Below, piece after piece: positions 32,101 through 41,545 of a stretch of 64,000 nt of DNA. The position numbers were made by a program, and so were the translations under genes. Below the pieces are notes generated by a model. It saw only the letters and a program-made list of their open reading frames with translations, was not told the DNA's origin and searched no databases. Positions within the stretch are counted from its first letter, which is position 1. Every line of letters begins with the position of its first letter. The DNA comes from Brachionus manjavacas (taxonomy: Eukaryota; Rotifera; Eurotatoria; Ploima; Brachionidae): contig JAHQIY010000011.1 of NCBI GenBank assembly GCA_019054805.1, forward strand, positions 2,423,001 through 2,487,000. The letters are read 5' to 3'.

Positions 32101-35021
32101 TTTAGATAAGCAAAATGTTTTGTATATAAATGATTTGAATTTAGGTGAAGAGGTAGGACTATTTTTAGGCAGAAGATATGAAATTCCAAAAAAGCTGCTC
32201 TGAACTTTTTTAAAATTTATAACTGCCTGTGTAAAATAAATAAGGGGGAACGGACATTTTAGAGAAAAACTTTCTCTAATTTTTTGAAAAAATTAGAGAA
32301 AGGTAAATTAGAGAATAATTTATTTAGAGAAAAAAAGTTAGAGAATTTTTTTTTTTGAAAATAATCATTTAGAAAAAAAATATAGCGAAACTAGTAATTA
32401 ATTAGAATAATTGATTAATTGAAAAAAAAAAATTTATGACATTAAAATATTAGACAATCCATTCAAAAATAAATCAACGTTTGAAACATCATAATCTAAC
32501 ACTTGTTCATTTAAACTAATCTTTGGTATTTTTTCAACTAAATTTTGAATTTCATCTTAACTAAGTATATCTGAGTCGATGGCGCCTAAAAACTCTAAAT
32601 CATCTTCAGCATCAATTATATTTTTAGCACAAATTTGTTCAACGAGAAAATTAAAGTTATTATTTGCAATGTTTACTGGTTCATTGTTTTTATATTGCCT
32701 TGGTTTACTCGGTTTTAAGACTACAGTATATAGTTTTTATTAGACCTAAGCCGACTAACAAAAGGTGAATTAAAAATGTTCATTTTTGCATGAAATAAAA
32801 AATATTAGTTTGAAGTTTTTTTCTCTAAGATTAATATCTAAAAGAAATATTCTCTAAGTTTTTTTCTCTAAGTTGTATGCCCTTCTCTAAAAAATATTTT
32901 TCTCTAAATCATAGTTCTCTAAATTTTGTCTTCTCTAAAATGTTCATTGTCCTAAATGAGTATTTAATTTTTTATTTGTATATTTGTTTGCTAATAAACC
33001 GGTACATCTAGATAGTCCTCATGTGTATCTTCATCGCTAGAATCACTGACAGCTAATGTTTCAGTATCTGTGTCTTCACTGCTAAGTTCGGAGTTCTCGA
33101 AACTAGTCGCATTCGAAGATCGGTGTCTGGATACTTGATTTTTCAATTGTTTTAGTAAAGTATTTTGTTGGAATAAAGTAATTAGTAAAGTAAATTATTT
33201 TTTTATTTATTTGTTTTTCTGTACCGGGCTTAAGCTCCTTCAGATTAAAGAAAAAAAAGTAATGTTAATGTAATCAATTAATGCATTGTTTGCAGAATTG
33301 ATCGAAAACCATAGACAAAGTCTGACTTTGACTTTTTGACTTCTGAAAAACTCATTAAACTTATTTAAGAAACAAGAGTTAATGGTCGAATTTGTGAAAT
33401 GATGGAAAAAAATGAAATAAATCAATTTACTTTAAAAAATTTGTATTTTCTAAACTATAAAATATATAAATGTATTTATCTATAAAAAATAACATAAAAT
33501 TAATTTAAATGTATAAATTCATTTTTTGTAAGGTTTTTTTTTGAAATTTTTTATTTCAAAAATTTTATTACTTATTTGGAATTTAATATTTTAGTTTCCT
33601 TTTTAAATTTGATAGAATTTATAGAATGTCATTTTGAAGTTTTTTAAACAATTACGCAAAACTCATTGAGAAATTGATTAAAGTTTCAAGTGAATTGGAA
33701 TTTTTTTTCGGGAGATCTGAGTAAAATTAAATAGATACTTAACTTTTTAAAGTAATTAAAAATTTTAATCCTTTTTTAAGCAACTTTTGATCGATAGAAT
33801 TAAAAAAATGATTAAGGGTTCATTTTAATCGTTTTATTTTTTTTCAGTTGAGAAGGTTTGAAAAATATTTAAAATTTAAAAATGTTGTTTGAGTTTAGAA
33901 AGAATTTAAAAAATCGAAAAGTATAAGTTCAAAAAAAGAGAATTTATATGAAACGTAATATAATAATTATTATCTAAATTTAATAATTGTTTACTTGTCA
34001 AAATTTTGAACATCTTTTTTGAAAACCCGTTAAATCTTTTAATTTTTATATTTTCAGTTGTTTTTGAAAAAAATTATTATTATTATTATTTATTTCAATG
34101 AACGCCTTTAAGGCAAAGTAAAAAAAAGTCAAAAAAATTAATAAATTATAAAGACAAGAACAAAGGTTTTAGGAGAAATCTGAAAAAAATTCAAATTTAA
34201 TATGTTAAATTTTTGAATTACAATAATTATTATTCATTTTGTGTTCTATTTCATTTTTTTTTCATTATCGTAATTTTGAGTAACTTAAAAAAATTTTAAA
34301 AATGAAAAAATACGAGAAAATAAATTCTAGAAAAAAATTTTAATATTTTCTTTTGAAAAACAATCGCTGTAATTTTCTGATTTTGTGAAAATATCGCTGT
34401 CATTTGTACAGTGATGATTCAAAACTGGAAGTTTTTCAATTTTTTACAATCTAATTCCCGTCTTTTCAATTGTGATTTTTCATTAATTTATCTTTAAAGT
34501 AGTAAATTAAAAATCCTGTACATGTAATTTATCATTCTCTCTTAATAAATCAAATTACCTTTCTTTAATAATTTTACAATTCAAAAATAAAATAATTTGA
34601 CGAAAATAGAAAAATAAACTGAAAAATTACTTTAAAAATTTTAAATGTTTGAAATTTCGGTGAGGTGTTCAAAAATTTTGAGACAGACTGTTAACATTTT
34701 TCAAATTTGACAATTAACTTTTTCAAATTTAAAATTTTGTTCCTAGTAATGAGACTGAGTAAAAAGCCCAAAGATGTTGAAGGCAAAAAAGAAATAGTTG
34801 AAGGCCTAAGTCGCCTGGTTTGCACATCAAGAAATCCTGTGTCTCCGTTCAATGGTAATATTTTCAATTTTTATTTATTTGAAAATTTTTAAATTCAAAT
34901 TTTAGTCTGGATTGATGATTCTGAATATGTGAACATAAAATTCTTACAAATTTCATCTTTTTGGCAAGGCAAATTGGTCTATATAAATATAGCCAGAGCG
35001 AATAATGTTCAACAAATTTGA
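26118..35021 (+). CDS. PACS: PACS-family sorting adaptor (phosphofurin acidic cluster sorting protein)
   Basis: Cytosolic adaptor that links acidic-cluster cargo such as furin to AP-1 and COPI for trafficking between trans-Golgi, endosomes and ER. Three exons join in frame to 679 codons: 26118 to about 27930, 34747-34854, 34906-35021. The furin-binding region spans residues about 37-197 (LPRICKFVITRLKLDQEL, VILAVKLEASKRSLR, YPHYLKKDTNLLYIYVQTRR, GYKTLAYTFIDLANAL, LTSQPIND). An acidic middle follows (DYDETEDLDEEF). The C-terminal PACS domain closes with QIDYWTN-like LQIDYWTNCSQDD, YCIKEKKQKIMRLSKKPKD, EIVEGLSRLVCTSRN and DDSEYVNIKFLQISSFW. It is shorter than human PACS1 (963), mostly because it lacks the N-terminal region. 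Exon 1 is GC-rich. Its 6.8-kb intron 1 is packed with mobile DNA. AATAAA is at 35121. Confidence 0.93.
28165..28445 (-). pseudogene. pogo/Tigger-like transposase C-terminus and terminal repeat
   Basis: The minus strand from 28445 reads DQLRKHLSKSTHNFESSI, then LGLMVKQKTILDYF and a stop. The QkTIlDYF ending is typical of Tigger/pogo transposase C-termini. It is followed at 28175-28255 by GGTTATAACGAAGTCACTGG and CGAATTTCGTTATATCC, which resemble the terminal repeats of that group. The upstream part is missing, cut by the LINE tail at 28456-28488. Confidence 0.55.
28456..28488 (-). repeat. Orphan LINE family A 3' tail
   Basis: The minus strand reads TTTAGCTCGGTACAG followed by a run of A residues. 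It matches the 3' terminus of family A at 48615-48662 (AGCTCGATACAG plus AAATA units). Only the tail is present. Confidence 0.6.
28495..28860. repeat. Cluster of dispersed ACACCC motifs
   Basis: TACACCCA/T or ACACCCTC occurs at about 28503, 28612, 28685-28700, 28723 and 28847, with one inverted partner in ACACCGGGTGT at 28531. Spacing is irregular. These may be subterminal transposase sites of a non-autonomous element, but no ends were found. Confidence 0.4.
29262..29447 (-). other. Short unrecognised ORF in PACS intron 1
   Basis: A 61-codon frame with the stretch SKYFRQYEYSTGRWSQLTSE, which has non-random composition for this AT-rich DNA. It may be a transposase scrap. No family recognised. 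Confidence 0.25.
29545..29710 (-). mobile_element. LINE family A 3' fragment
   Basis: About 150 bp is closely similar to 43605-43745, the 3' end of the minus-strand family A copy. Shared stretches include GATTGTTACATGTG / GGTTGTTACATGTG, AGAAATAGTAAGG and TATATCTTGATT. It is a 5'-truncated insertion and has lost its tail hairpin. Confidence 0.75.
30180..30905 (-). pseudogene. MULE-like transposon remnant with SWIM zinc finger
   Basis: A frame at 30713-30357 on the minus strand (118 residues) contains CTCYTYLKEFLCKHIL, a CxC-x8-CxH SWIM finger, and a basic tail (KPKPGKKKKAGKWF). SWIM fingers close the transposases of Mutator-like elements. A separate short frame just upstream, 30889 to about 30746, starts MIDVDVFDLICSTEPEAND and ends GQTWKKENVQE. 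The DDE catalytic core expected between them is absent, so this may be an internally deleted derivative. Sequence at 30210-30305 recurs in part at 16365-16450 and may be its terminal region. Confidence 0.55.
31432..32240 (-). mobile_element. LINE family E C-terminal fragment with 3' hairpin tail
   Basis: With frameshifts, the minus strand reads FKKVQSSFFGISYLLPKNS, YKTFCLSKFTYGLEALTLN, INKLQNNLIRQMFGLKAYCH and TIKYNYLSSQFLKYML. This order (FiykTFclSkftYGLE..., LQ..liRqmfGl) is the post-RT region of another CR1/L2-like LINE family. It ends at 31432-31475 with the hairpin CTCCTTTAAGGAG at 31462-31474 and an AATAAGTAAATAAAT-type tail. Upstream RT is missing. Confidence 0.75.
32245..32965. mobile_element. 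Non-autonomous DNA transposon with TTAGAGAA subterminal repeats
   Basis: The left end (GGAACGGACATTTTAGAGAA at 32247-32266) and the complemented right end (GGACAATGAACATTTTAGAG at 32952-32933) form imperfect inverted repeats. The left 130 bp contain about six TTAGAGAA-like motifs and the right 150 bp contain about six inverted copies (TTCTCTAA). Between them the minus strand at 32735-32450 reads LKPSKPRQYKNNEPVN, LVEQICAKNIIDAEDDLEFL, a stop, then DEIQNLVEKIPKISL. This looks like a decayed coding exon of unknown family. No transposase core is present. Confidence 0.65.
32995..33180 (-). other. Acidic C-terminal ORF fragment
   Basis: An open minus-strand frame ends HRSSNATSFENSELSSEDTD, TETLAVSDSSDEDTHEDYLD and VPVY then stop. 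Composition (Ser/Asp/Glu-rich) is unlike the surrounding AT-rich noise, so it was once coding. It lies between the TTAGAGAA element and a LINE A tail, so it is probably from a mobile element; family unknown. Confidence 0.35.
33199..33243 (-). repeat. Orphan LINE family A 3' tail
   Basis: The minus strand has CTGAAGGAGCTTAAGC, then CCGGTACAG and ACAAATAAATAAAA. It is equivalent to the 3' end at 48615-48662. Confidence 0.75.
33244..34071. other. AT-rich part of PACS intron 1
   Basis: Nothing recognised apart from a GACTTTGACTTTTTGACTT run near 33322 that resembles the AGTC-rich MITEs. Confidence 0.5.
34072..34120 (-). repeat. Orphan LINE 3' tail with GCCTTTAAGGC hairpin
   Basis: The minus strand has GCCTTAAAGGCGTTCATTG followed by AAATAAATAATAATAA. 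A near copy on the plus strand is at 60828-60869 (CGCCTAAAAGGCG, GAATAATAATAATAA). It represents a LINE family other than A. Confidence 0.65.
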
Positions 35022-35533
35022 ACACATTTATTTTAGTCGTTTTAACTAAACAATTTTTTTTTGCATTTTTGTGGTTGTATTAATGAATTTTTTGTAACTG
35101 GTTTTTATCTTTTTTGTTAAAATAAAATTGTAAATTAAATCTTAAAATAACAATTTTTATTTATTTAATATTTAATAAAATCTAAGTAATAAAAAGACTG
35201 AAGCACAAAAACATTGTTTCAAAAATCAGCTGAAAATTGTGAAAAAAATAGAAACTTATTTAAATAAATTTTAAATAACTAAATAATTCTTTTTGGTGAT
35301 TTTTTATTTTTTAACTAAAATTGTACTCATGGTGTACAAAATCTCTGCAAAATGCACTTCGCTCAATTAAATTGAATCTTAATTTCTGCTTAACTCTGCT
35401 TTTCTCTTAACTTTTATCAATTGGGCTTAAATTTGTGACTTTGTGACTTAAATTCTTGATCTGTGTTGTTTTTTTCCATGATCATCGGGACTTGAGCGCA
35501 CCTTGATGTTTCAAAACATAGTTCTAGCACTTC
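35022..35533. other. PACS 3' UTR and spacer
   Basis: Contains the PACS polyadenylation signal at 35121 and no further gene. Confidence 0.5.
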
Positions 35534-37408
35534 CCCGGGTAGAAAATTACGCCATGTTTTACGCGTAATTACGTTTATAAAAAAAGTTACGCGTAATTAT
35601 ATATGACTAAAACTATTTACGCGTAATTGTATTTGACTAAAAAAAACTACGCGTAATTTTTTTTTATAAACGTAATTACGCGTAACTTTTCATTTAAAAT
35701 AAACGTAATTTTGAGTTTTTTGACAAAAAATGAATCCATACATACGCGTAATTACTGTTTTTTTACGAAGGATTATGCTTGATTATTGATAATTTTATCT
35801 AAATTGGGGTGACATAATTTTGCATAATACTAAATGTCTTACGCAAAAATACGCGTAATTTTTATTCGTGTCATTATTCTAAAAAAATTTATATGAAAAA
35901 TTTACTTAATTAAATAATTAAAATAAATTTCTGAATTATTTTCAAAATATTTTAAGCAATTCACTGTAAATTTAAATTAAAATTTTAAGACAAAATTTAC
36001 TTTAGTAAGACCAATAAAATTATACATGATTTCTTTATAACTGATGCAACTTTATAACCATTTAAAAAAAAATAAACTTTTATATTTTAAAATGTCGAAT
36101 TTTCGAGAATTTTTGAAAAAAATTGAAAAAAATGAAGAAAAAAAACATGAATATAATATTTTTTTTGGATAAAAAAAAGCAACAAATAATTTACATAATT
36201 TATTTAAAAAAAAACAAATTAAAATTAAACTAGAAATTATTTTATCCACTAAAAACGTTTGCAACTGCTTTTCCTATTTTTTGGTAATATTAAATAAGTA
36301 AGTATAAGTAAGTATAAATATTTAATAAGTAAGTAATAATTCTTACTGTTGGTCTTTTTAAAATTTATTTTTTTTTCTATTTAAATTTGTTTTCAGTACC
36401 ATTTTTAATTTATTAACCGTTTAAAATATATATATATATATATATTTTTAGAAGCATAATGGGGTTGACTTACTTTCTCTTGAAGGCGACCGAGTAAATA
36501 CATTTGCATATGCATGTGCAGATGTTTTATTTACTCGGGACGAACTTGCCAATTGCATATTATGGGATGAAGCTAGTCGTAGGTCATCAAAAAAAAGAGA
36601 AAAGCTTACTGATCCAGACAGACTAGGAAAGCTTAAAAGTATTTTTTTTAATTTAATTTTTTATTTGTACTTGTTCTTTTTTGGGGCAGTGAAAGTTCGT
36701 TTCGAAATAACGAAGAAGCAACCTCCCAAAGTATGGAAAGGTGTCAAAAGCTCTGTGAACAACTATGGCCGTCATATTAAAGCAAGAATGAAGAGAGAAA
36801 GAAAAGATCATAGAAGAAAAGAGAGAAGAGATCGAAAGAAAGCTAAACAAAAGAAGAAGATAGAAAGTGATGAACAAGAAGATGAAGACCAAGAAGAAGA
36901 GAAGAAAAGAAAAAAGAAAAATCGTTTGCCAAGCAAATCCTCTTCTAGCTCGTGCCGAAAAAGCTATTCTGGTTATACTAGTAGTTATAGCTCAGATTAA
37001 AAAAAATTATATTAATTTAAATAATTTTCAAAAATTTTTTTATTTTAAAATAAAAATTTTGATGGACAATTTATTTTTTTTTATATTTTTTTTTTAAAAT
37101 TACGCGTAATTTTCAGTTTTTTTCTAAATTTATTATTTTAAAACGCATTATTTTAATTTTTTTGATTTATTTTACTGGAAATATTGCTAAAAATCATAAG
37201 TATTTTGAAAAATTTTACAAAATTTGTACCAGTAATTTACGCGTAAAAAAGTGATAGTGAATTACGACACAATTTGTCTAATTTACGTATCGCTTTTTTA
37301 CGGCGTAATTGTGGCGTAATTACCTATATTTCTTCTACATTAGTCACAAAATTACGCGTAATTTATATGTAAAAATGCCGTAAATTTATCCGTAATTTTC
37401 TACCCGGG
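35534..37408 (+). mobile_element. TIR element carrying a BEN-domain gene
   Basis: A 1.88-kb element with perfect 18-bp terminal inverted repeats: CCCGGGTAGAAAATTACG at 35534-35551 and its complement at 37391-37408. The flanking triplet TTC is present on both sides (35531-35533 and 37409-37411), a possible 3-bp target duplication. Both ends are filled with ACGCGTAATT motifs, at least seven within 35561-35870 and at least four within 37100-37370. The interior holds the BEN-domain exons at 36452-37000. No DDE transposase, RT or other mobility protein is visible, so it is either non-autonomous or mobilised by an enzyme I cannot recognise. Confidence 0.75.
36452..37000 (+). CDS. BEN-domain protein (3' exons), cargo of the TIR element
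   Basis: Two spliceable exons, 36452-36638 and 36690-37000, joined by a 51-nt GT-AG intron. Exon one reads VDLLSLEGDRVNTFAYACAD, LFTRDELANCILWDEA, then KREKLTDPDRLGKLK; exon two starts MKVRFEITK and continues VWKGVKSSVNNYGRHIKAR. The pattern (alpha-helix with LFt.eELa.c, then ...kLdpe+l..Lk..v..rF, then a final helix with N...) matches the BEN domain, a DNA-binding fold of chromatin factors and some viral proteins. A long basic/acidic tail follows (KRERKDHRRKERRDRKKAKQ, DEQEDEDQEEE) and a Ser/Tyr-rich end. The 5' exon was not found: an ATG at 36092 opens only a short frame without a donor. The frame is free of stops over both exons. Confidence 0.65.
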   Translation, partial: KHNGVDLLSLEGDRVNTFAYACADVLFTRDELANCILWDEASRRSSKKREKLTDPDRLGKLKSIFFNLIFYLYLFFFGAVKVRFEITKKQPPKVWKGVKSSVNNYGRHIKARMKRERKDHRRKERRDRKKAKQKKKIESDEQEDEDQEEEKKRKKKNRLPSKSSSSSCRKSYSGYTSSYSSD

Positions 37409-37686
37409 TTCATGTTCTGACTATTCATATGTTTTTCACAGTAAATATCCCATTTTCCTGCTTGTGAACTCCCTATACTCATCAATGGCGTTTTTTTGGC
37501 TATTTTCACTTCTCTTTCCAGAATTATATTTTTCTCGTATAATAAGTAAATATTTTAATTTTTTAATAATTAATTGTAATTAATTGAAAAACTAAAAGAA
37601 TTTAATTATTATTGAAATTATCGAACATTAAATAAACATTAGCTGGATTCGGTTTGTCTCTTATTTTTGCTTTCATGCATCTATGG

Positions 37687-38207
37687 CAGAGTTGTTTAAA
37701 AGTCACTAGTCTAAAGTCGAGTCCGAGTCAAAGACTTTTATTATTTTTTTTCACGATGAATATGATGACTAGAAAAAATTTCTTAAGTATTTTAAAATAA
37801 TAAATTGTCTTAAACTTGATGACTTGAAAGTCAATTTTTTCTCCGGTTTTATAAACTATTCAAATAAATATTCCTGTTTTTCCATTTAGAGTAATTATTT
37901 AGGAACGAAAGATCACGAAAATTTTTGCCTGATTCTCAACTACAGTCAAAGCATTTTTTCCAGTCATTTTTATTGCTTAACATGATCGTGAGATTTTTTT
38001 TGCGTTCAATGAATGTGAAGGGACAAATAAAATTTCTTCCGTTCCAGGAAACGATATTTTTGCGGTCCCAGGTGGCTATTATGGAAGTCAAGCGAGTGTT
38101 GGACTTTTTTTTTTAAATTTTAAAATTCGGACTTTTGAAAATAAAAAAATAAAAAAAAGCTTTTTTTAATGACTTGGACTTTAATTTGGGACTTATAAAC
38201 AACTCTG
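37687..38207. mobile_element. hAT-like MITE with CAGAGTTGTTTA(A/T)AAGTC ends
   Basis: The left end CAGAGTTGTTTAAAAGTC at 37687 is mirrored by the right end, complement CAGAGTTGTTTATAAGTC, ending at 38207. The flanking octamers ATCTATGG and ATCTTTAG agree at 6 of 8 positions, compatible with an aged 8-bp duplication. Internal AGTC-rich runs occur near both ends. The middle (AAATTTCTTCCGTTCCAGG near 38030) is echoed by AAATTTCTGACGTTCCAGG near 61077, where a related copy starts at about 60951. No transposase. Confidence 0.65.
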
Positions 38208-39192
38208 ATCTTTAGTTCCATTTATTGCCTTTCTTCGTTTCTCTTTTTTATATTTTATAGTGATGAAATCGAATATGGTTATTCGACGCAATATTCAATA
38301 AAGGAAGTTTCGAATGAATTTTCATTCAAATAGCTTATTCGAATGAATTTTCATTCAAATAGCTTATTCGAATGAATTTTCATTCAAATAGCTTATTCGA
38401 ATGAATTTTCATTCAAATAGCTTATTCGAATGAATTTTCATTCAAATAGCTTATTCGAATAAATTTTCTTCCAAATAGCATATTCGAATAAAAATTCATT
38501 CGAATATTCGCTTCGTACATATATAAGCATTAATTATAAGCATTAATTTTCTCCTTTAAGATCTCTTCATTTTTTTTTCTTTGCTATTAAAATTTCACTT
38601 TTAGCTATAATTTTTTTCAGAGACTTGCGACTTTTAAACAACTATAATGACTTAAAATTTTTTTTGGGACTTTTAAACAACTCTGATCTTTAGTTCCATT
38701 TATTGCCTTTCTTCGTTTCTCTTTTTTATATTTTATAGTGATGAAATCGAATATGGTTATTCGACGCAATATTCAATAAAGGAAGTTTCGAATGAATTTT
38801 CATTCAAATAGCTTATTCGAATGAATTTTCATTCAAATAGCTTATTCGAATGAATTTTCATTCAAATAGCTTATTCAAATGAATTTTCATTCAAATAGCT
38901 TATTCGAATGAATTTTCATTCAAATAGCTTATTCGAATGAATTTTCATTCAAATAGCTTATTCGAATAAATTTTCTTCCAAATAGCATATTCGAATAAAA
39001 ATTCATTCGAATATTCGCTTCGTACATATATAAGCATTAATTATAAGCATTAATTTTCTCCTTTAAGATCTCTTCTTTTTTTTTCTTTGCTATTAAAATT
39101 TCACTTTTAGCTATAATTTTTTCAGAGACTTGCGACTTTTAAACAACTATAATGACTTAAAATTTTTTTTGGGACTTTTAAACAACTCTGAT
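38199..39192. repeat. Tandem duplication of the hAT left end plus flanking DNA
   Basis: The segment starting at AACAACTCTGATC (38198) recurs at 38676, and its end motif occurs a third time at 39181. The two blocks are 478 bp and about 505 bp. Each contains 50 bp of host flank, the octamer ATATTTTA, the hAT terminal repeat (38258 and 38736) and a 29-bp tandem array. The second block has one more 29-bp unit, which explains the length difference. Confidence 0.9.
38309..38500. repeat. 29-bp subterminal tandem array, first copy
   Basis: Five near-identical 29-bp units, each containing GAATGAATTTTCATTC (7-bp arms, TT loop) and AAATAGCTTATTC, then a diverged sixth unit. A second array with six units plus a diverged one is at 38789-39010. 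Confidence 0.92.
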
Positions 39193-39247
39193 TTATTTCA
39201 AGAAATTCTTATTCTCATAAAAGGATTTTAAAAATTTTCTAACATTA

Positions 39248-41240
39248 GTGTGTGCTAGTCAGTCATCTATTACCTGTTTTCAAGAGACTCCAACTTCAAT
39301 CCATAAAGGGAGAAAAAGAAAAGAGTATAAAAAAACTTCAATTGTTCATTCACACTCGGTTGTCGTTGGTGATTCTCGAATATGTAACATTGTGATGCTG
39401 CTTATTCAAATAAATCAACATCGGCAATGCGTAATCATTTCACTGAATTTAGAAACAAATAATGAGTCTGTCGATATTGACACTTCTTTAGATGAGCCAG
39501 ACAAGCCATTGTACAAGAAGCAAAAAAAAAATTTTACTAAAGCAGAAGAATTTTTGTTGCAATTTATTGTAAGTGCCGCATTGCCGTTTATCATTGTTGA
39601 AAATTCATATTTTAAAAAATTTGTTGAGTGTCTTAATCCTGGATTTGTTCTCCCTTCCCGCTATACCCTAACAAATCATTTACTTGCTAATGAATTTTCA
39701 AAAATAAGGAACCGTATTAAGCTTGAATTGATAAAAGCTCAAGCTGTTTCCGTAACATTGGATGGTTGATCGTCAATTCAACAAAATAGCTACCTTGGAG
39801 TAACTTGCCATTTCTTTAATGAATTAACTTTACTGTGTAGTAGAACATTAGAAATAAGTAATTTACCAGGTAGCCATACAGCTGAAAACATAGCAAATGC
39901 TTTATTCAATGTTCTAAGAGATTGGGGTATTGTCGACAAAATAGTTTCTTTTGTCACGGACAATGCCAAAAATATGCAAAATATAAAAAGTTTTTTATTA
40001 GAAAATATTAGAACCACAGAGTCGAAAATTTCTGAAATTCATCACATTGGATGCCTTGCTCACTTATTAAATTTAATAGTAAAAAAAATCACTAAATTTT
40101 CTACAGTGTCTATTGAAACTTGTGAATATGAGACTGAAGAACAAAATGAAACAACTGGCATTTCAATTTTGAACGAAACTGAAAATTCAATAATGCAGAA
40201 TTTTTCAGATTTGGTAAATAAATGCCGAAAAATAGCCTCAGTATTTCACCAATCCTCTATAGCTTGCGAAGTTTTGGAAGAAAAGCAAAAATTATCTAAT
40301 ATTAAGCCAAATAAAATCATTCAAGACATAACTACTAGGTGGAATTCTACGTTTTTAATGTTAAAAAGAATTTCTGAGCAAAAAGGTCCTATAAATGAAG
40401 CTCTACGAGATAGAAAATTAAATAATAAATATGAATATCTAATATTAAATGAAAACGAAATCATCACTCTTAAAGATTCTGTCAGTATCTTAAAGCCTTT
40501 CAGTGACGCGACCACTGAGCTATCTGGGGTTAATTATCCTACAATTTCTATAGTTATTCCTATTCTCTTAAGTCTTCGCAACAAACTACTCGAAACTAAT
40601 AATGAATCTTTGTTTTCTACTCCTTTAAAAAATATCTTCATTACTACACCGATAGCTATTAAATTAAGTACAACGTTCTAAATGATAGTTTATTAATAAC
40701 AGCGACTTATTTAGATGTGCGTACTAAATATTTTATAAAATGTTCTGAAAGACAGAAAAAAGAAAACATTAACATAGCTAAGGCACACATCAGAAAGCTG
40801 GTGGAATATTTTCCTTTGGAACTGAAAAATAAATTGAACGTTAACGAATTATCTAATTTGAATAGACTAAGTCAACCTAATAATTCATCAAATATCTTGA
40901 TTTCTCCTTCTCTAGAAGACAAACGTTTACAGTATTTTGATTTTACTGCAGATTATGAAACCAAAAAAGCTATTCAAAATTAAGTAATTTAGAAAAGGAA
41001 TTCTATCGCTATTATTTAGAAGCTTCTAAAAACATTGAGCCTTTGGAATTTTGGAGGATTAACAAACATATTTATCCTATTATTTATGAAGCCTTTATAC
41101 GGATTTTTTGCACGCCAGCAACATCAGTCCCTTCAGAACAATTATTTTCCAGTGCCGGTTACAGCATTTGGGATCGTCGTAATAAAATTAACCCAGAAAA
41201 TGTCAGAAAAGTTGTTTTTGTCTGTCAAAATTTAAAATGA
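39248..41240 (+). pseudogene. hAT transposase pseudogene (BED finger, RNase H-like core, dimerisation region)
   Basis: Collected over several frames. A BED-type zinc finger near 39380-39450 is split by a frameshift (ICN, then DAAYSNKSTSAMRNHF). The core contains VSVTLDG followed by TGA where relatives carry W (39767), FVTDNAKNMQ, HHIGCLAHLLNLIVKK and TRWNSTFLMLKR. After a frameshift near 40680 comes ATYLDVRTKYF, and after another near 40983 the C-terminus EPLEFWRINKHIYPII, TPATSVPSEQLFSSAG and DRRNKINPENV. These are standard hAT landmarks. At least one nonsense and three frameshift changes make it inactive. Confidence 0.9.
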
Positions 41241-41387
41241 ATGTTTTTTTATTGAATTTAAATCGAAACAATTCAAATTGTTATTTTTTATTCAATTTTT
41301 CTAATCGAATATTTATTTCAAATATTTTTCTGTAAATTTTTTAAGTAAAATAAAATTTAATTAAAATTTTTTATTTGAATTAAAATT

Positions 41388-41545
41388 CATTCGAATAAGT
41401 TATTTGATTGAGAATTCATTCGAATAAGTTATTTGAATGAAAATTCATTCGAATAAGTTATTTGATTGAAAATTCATTCGAATAAGTTATTTGATTGAAA
41501 ATTCATTCTAACAAGTTATTCAGAATAATTTTTTATTCAAGTTTC
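41388..41545. repeat. 29-bp subterminal tandem array at the hAT right end
   Basis: About five units built from GAAAATTCATTCGAATAAG and TTATTTGATT, the reverse complement of the left-end units with point differences. It lies just inside the right terminal repeat. Confidence 0.9.

Noticed and set aside
36052..36264. A 70-codon minus-strand frame and the 36092 ATG frame in the BEN element
   Set aside because: The minus frame is poly-T/A noise. The plus ATG frame stops after about 26 codons with no GT donor, so it could not be joined to the BEN exons.
36653..36892. A hydrophobic 79-codon minus-strand frame in the BEN element
   Set aside because: Antisense of the Lys/Glu-rich BEN tail, which automatically reads as Phe/Leu/Ser-rich.
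38258..39010. Resemblance of the 29-bp direct repeats to a CRISPR array
   Set aside because: Units are strictly tandem without variable spacers and lie in an animal hAT transposon end.
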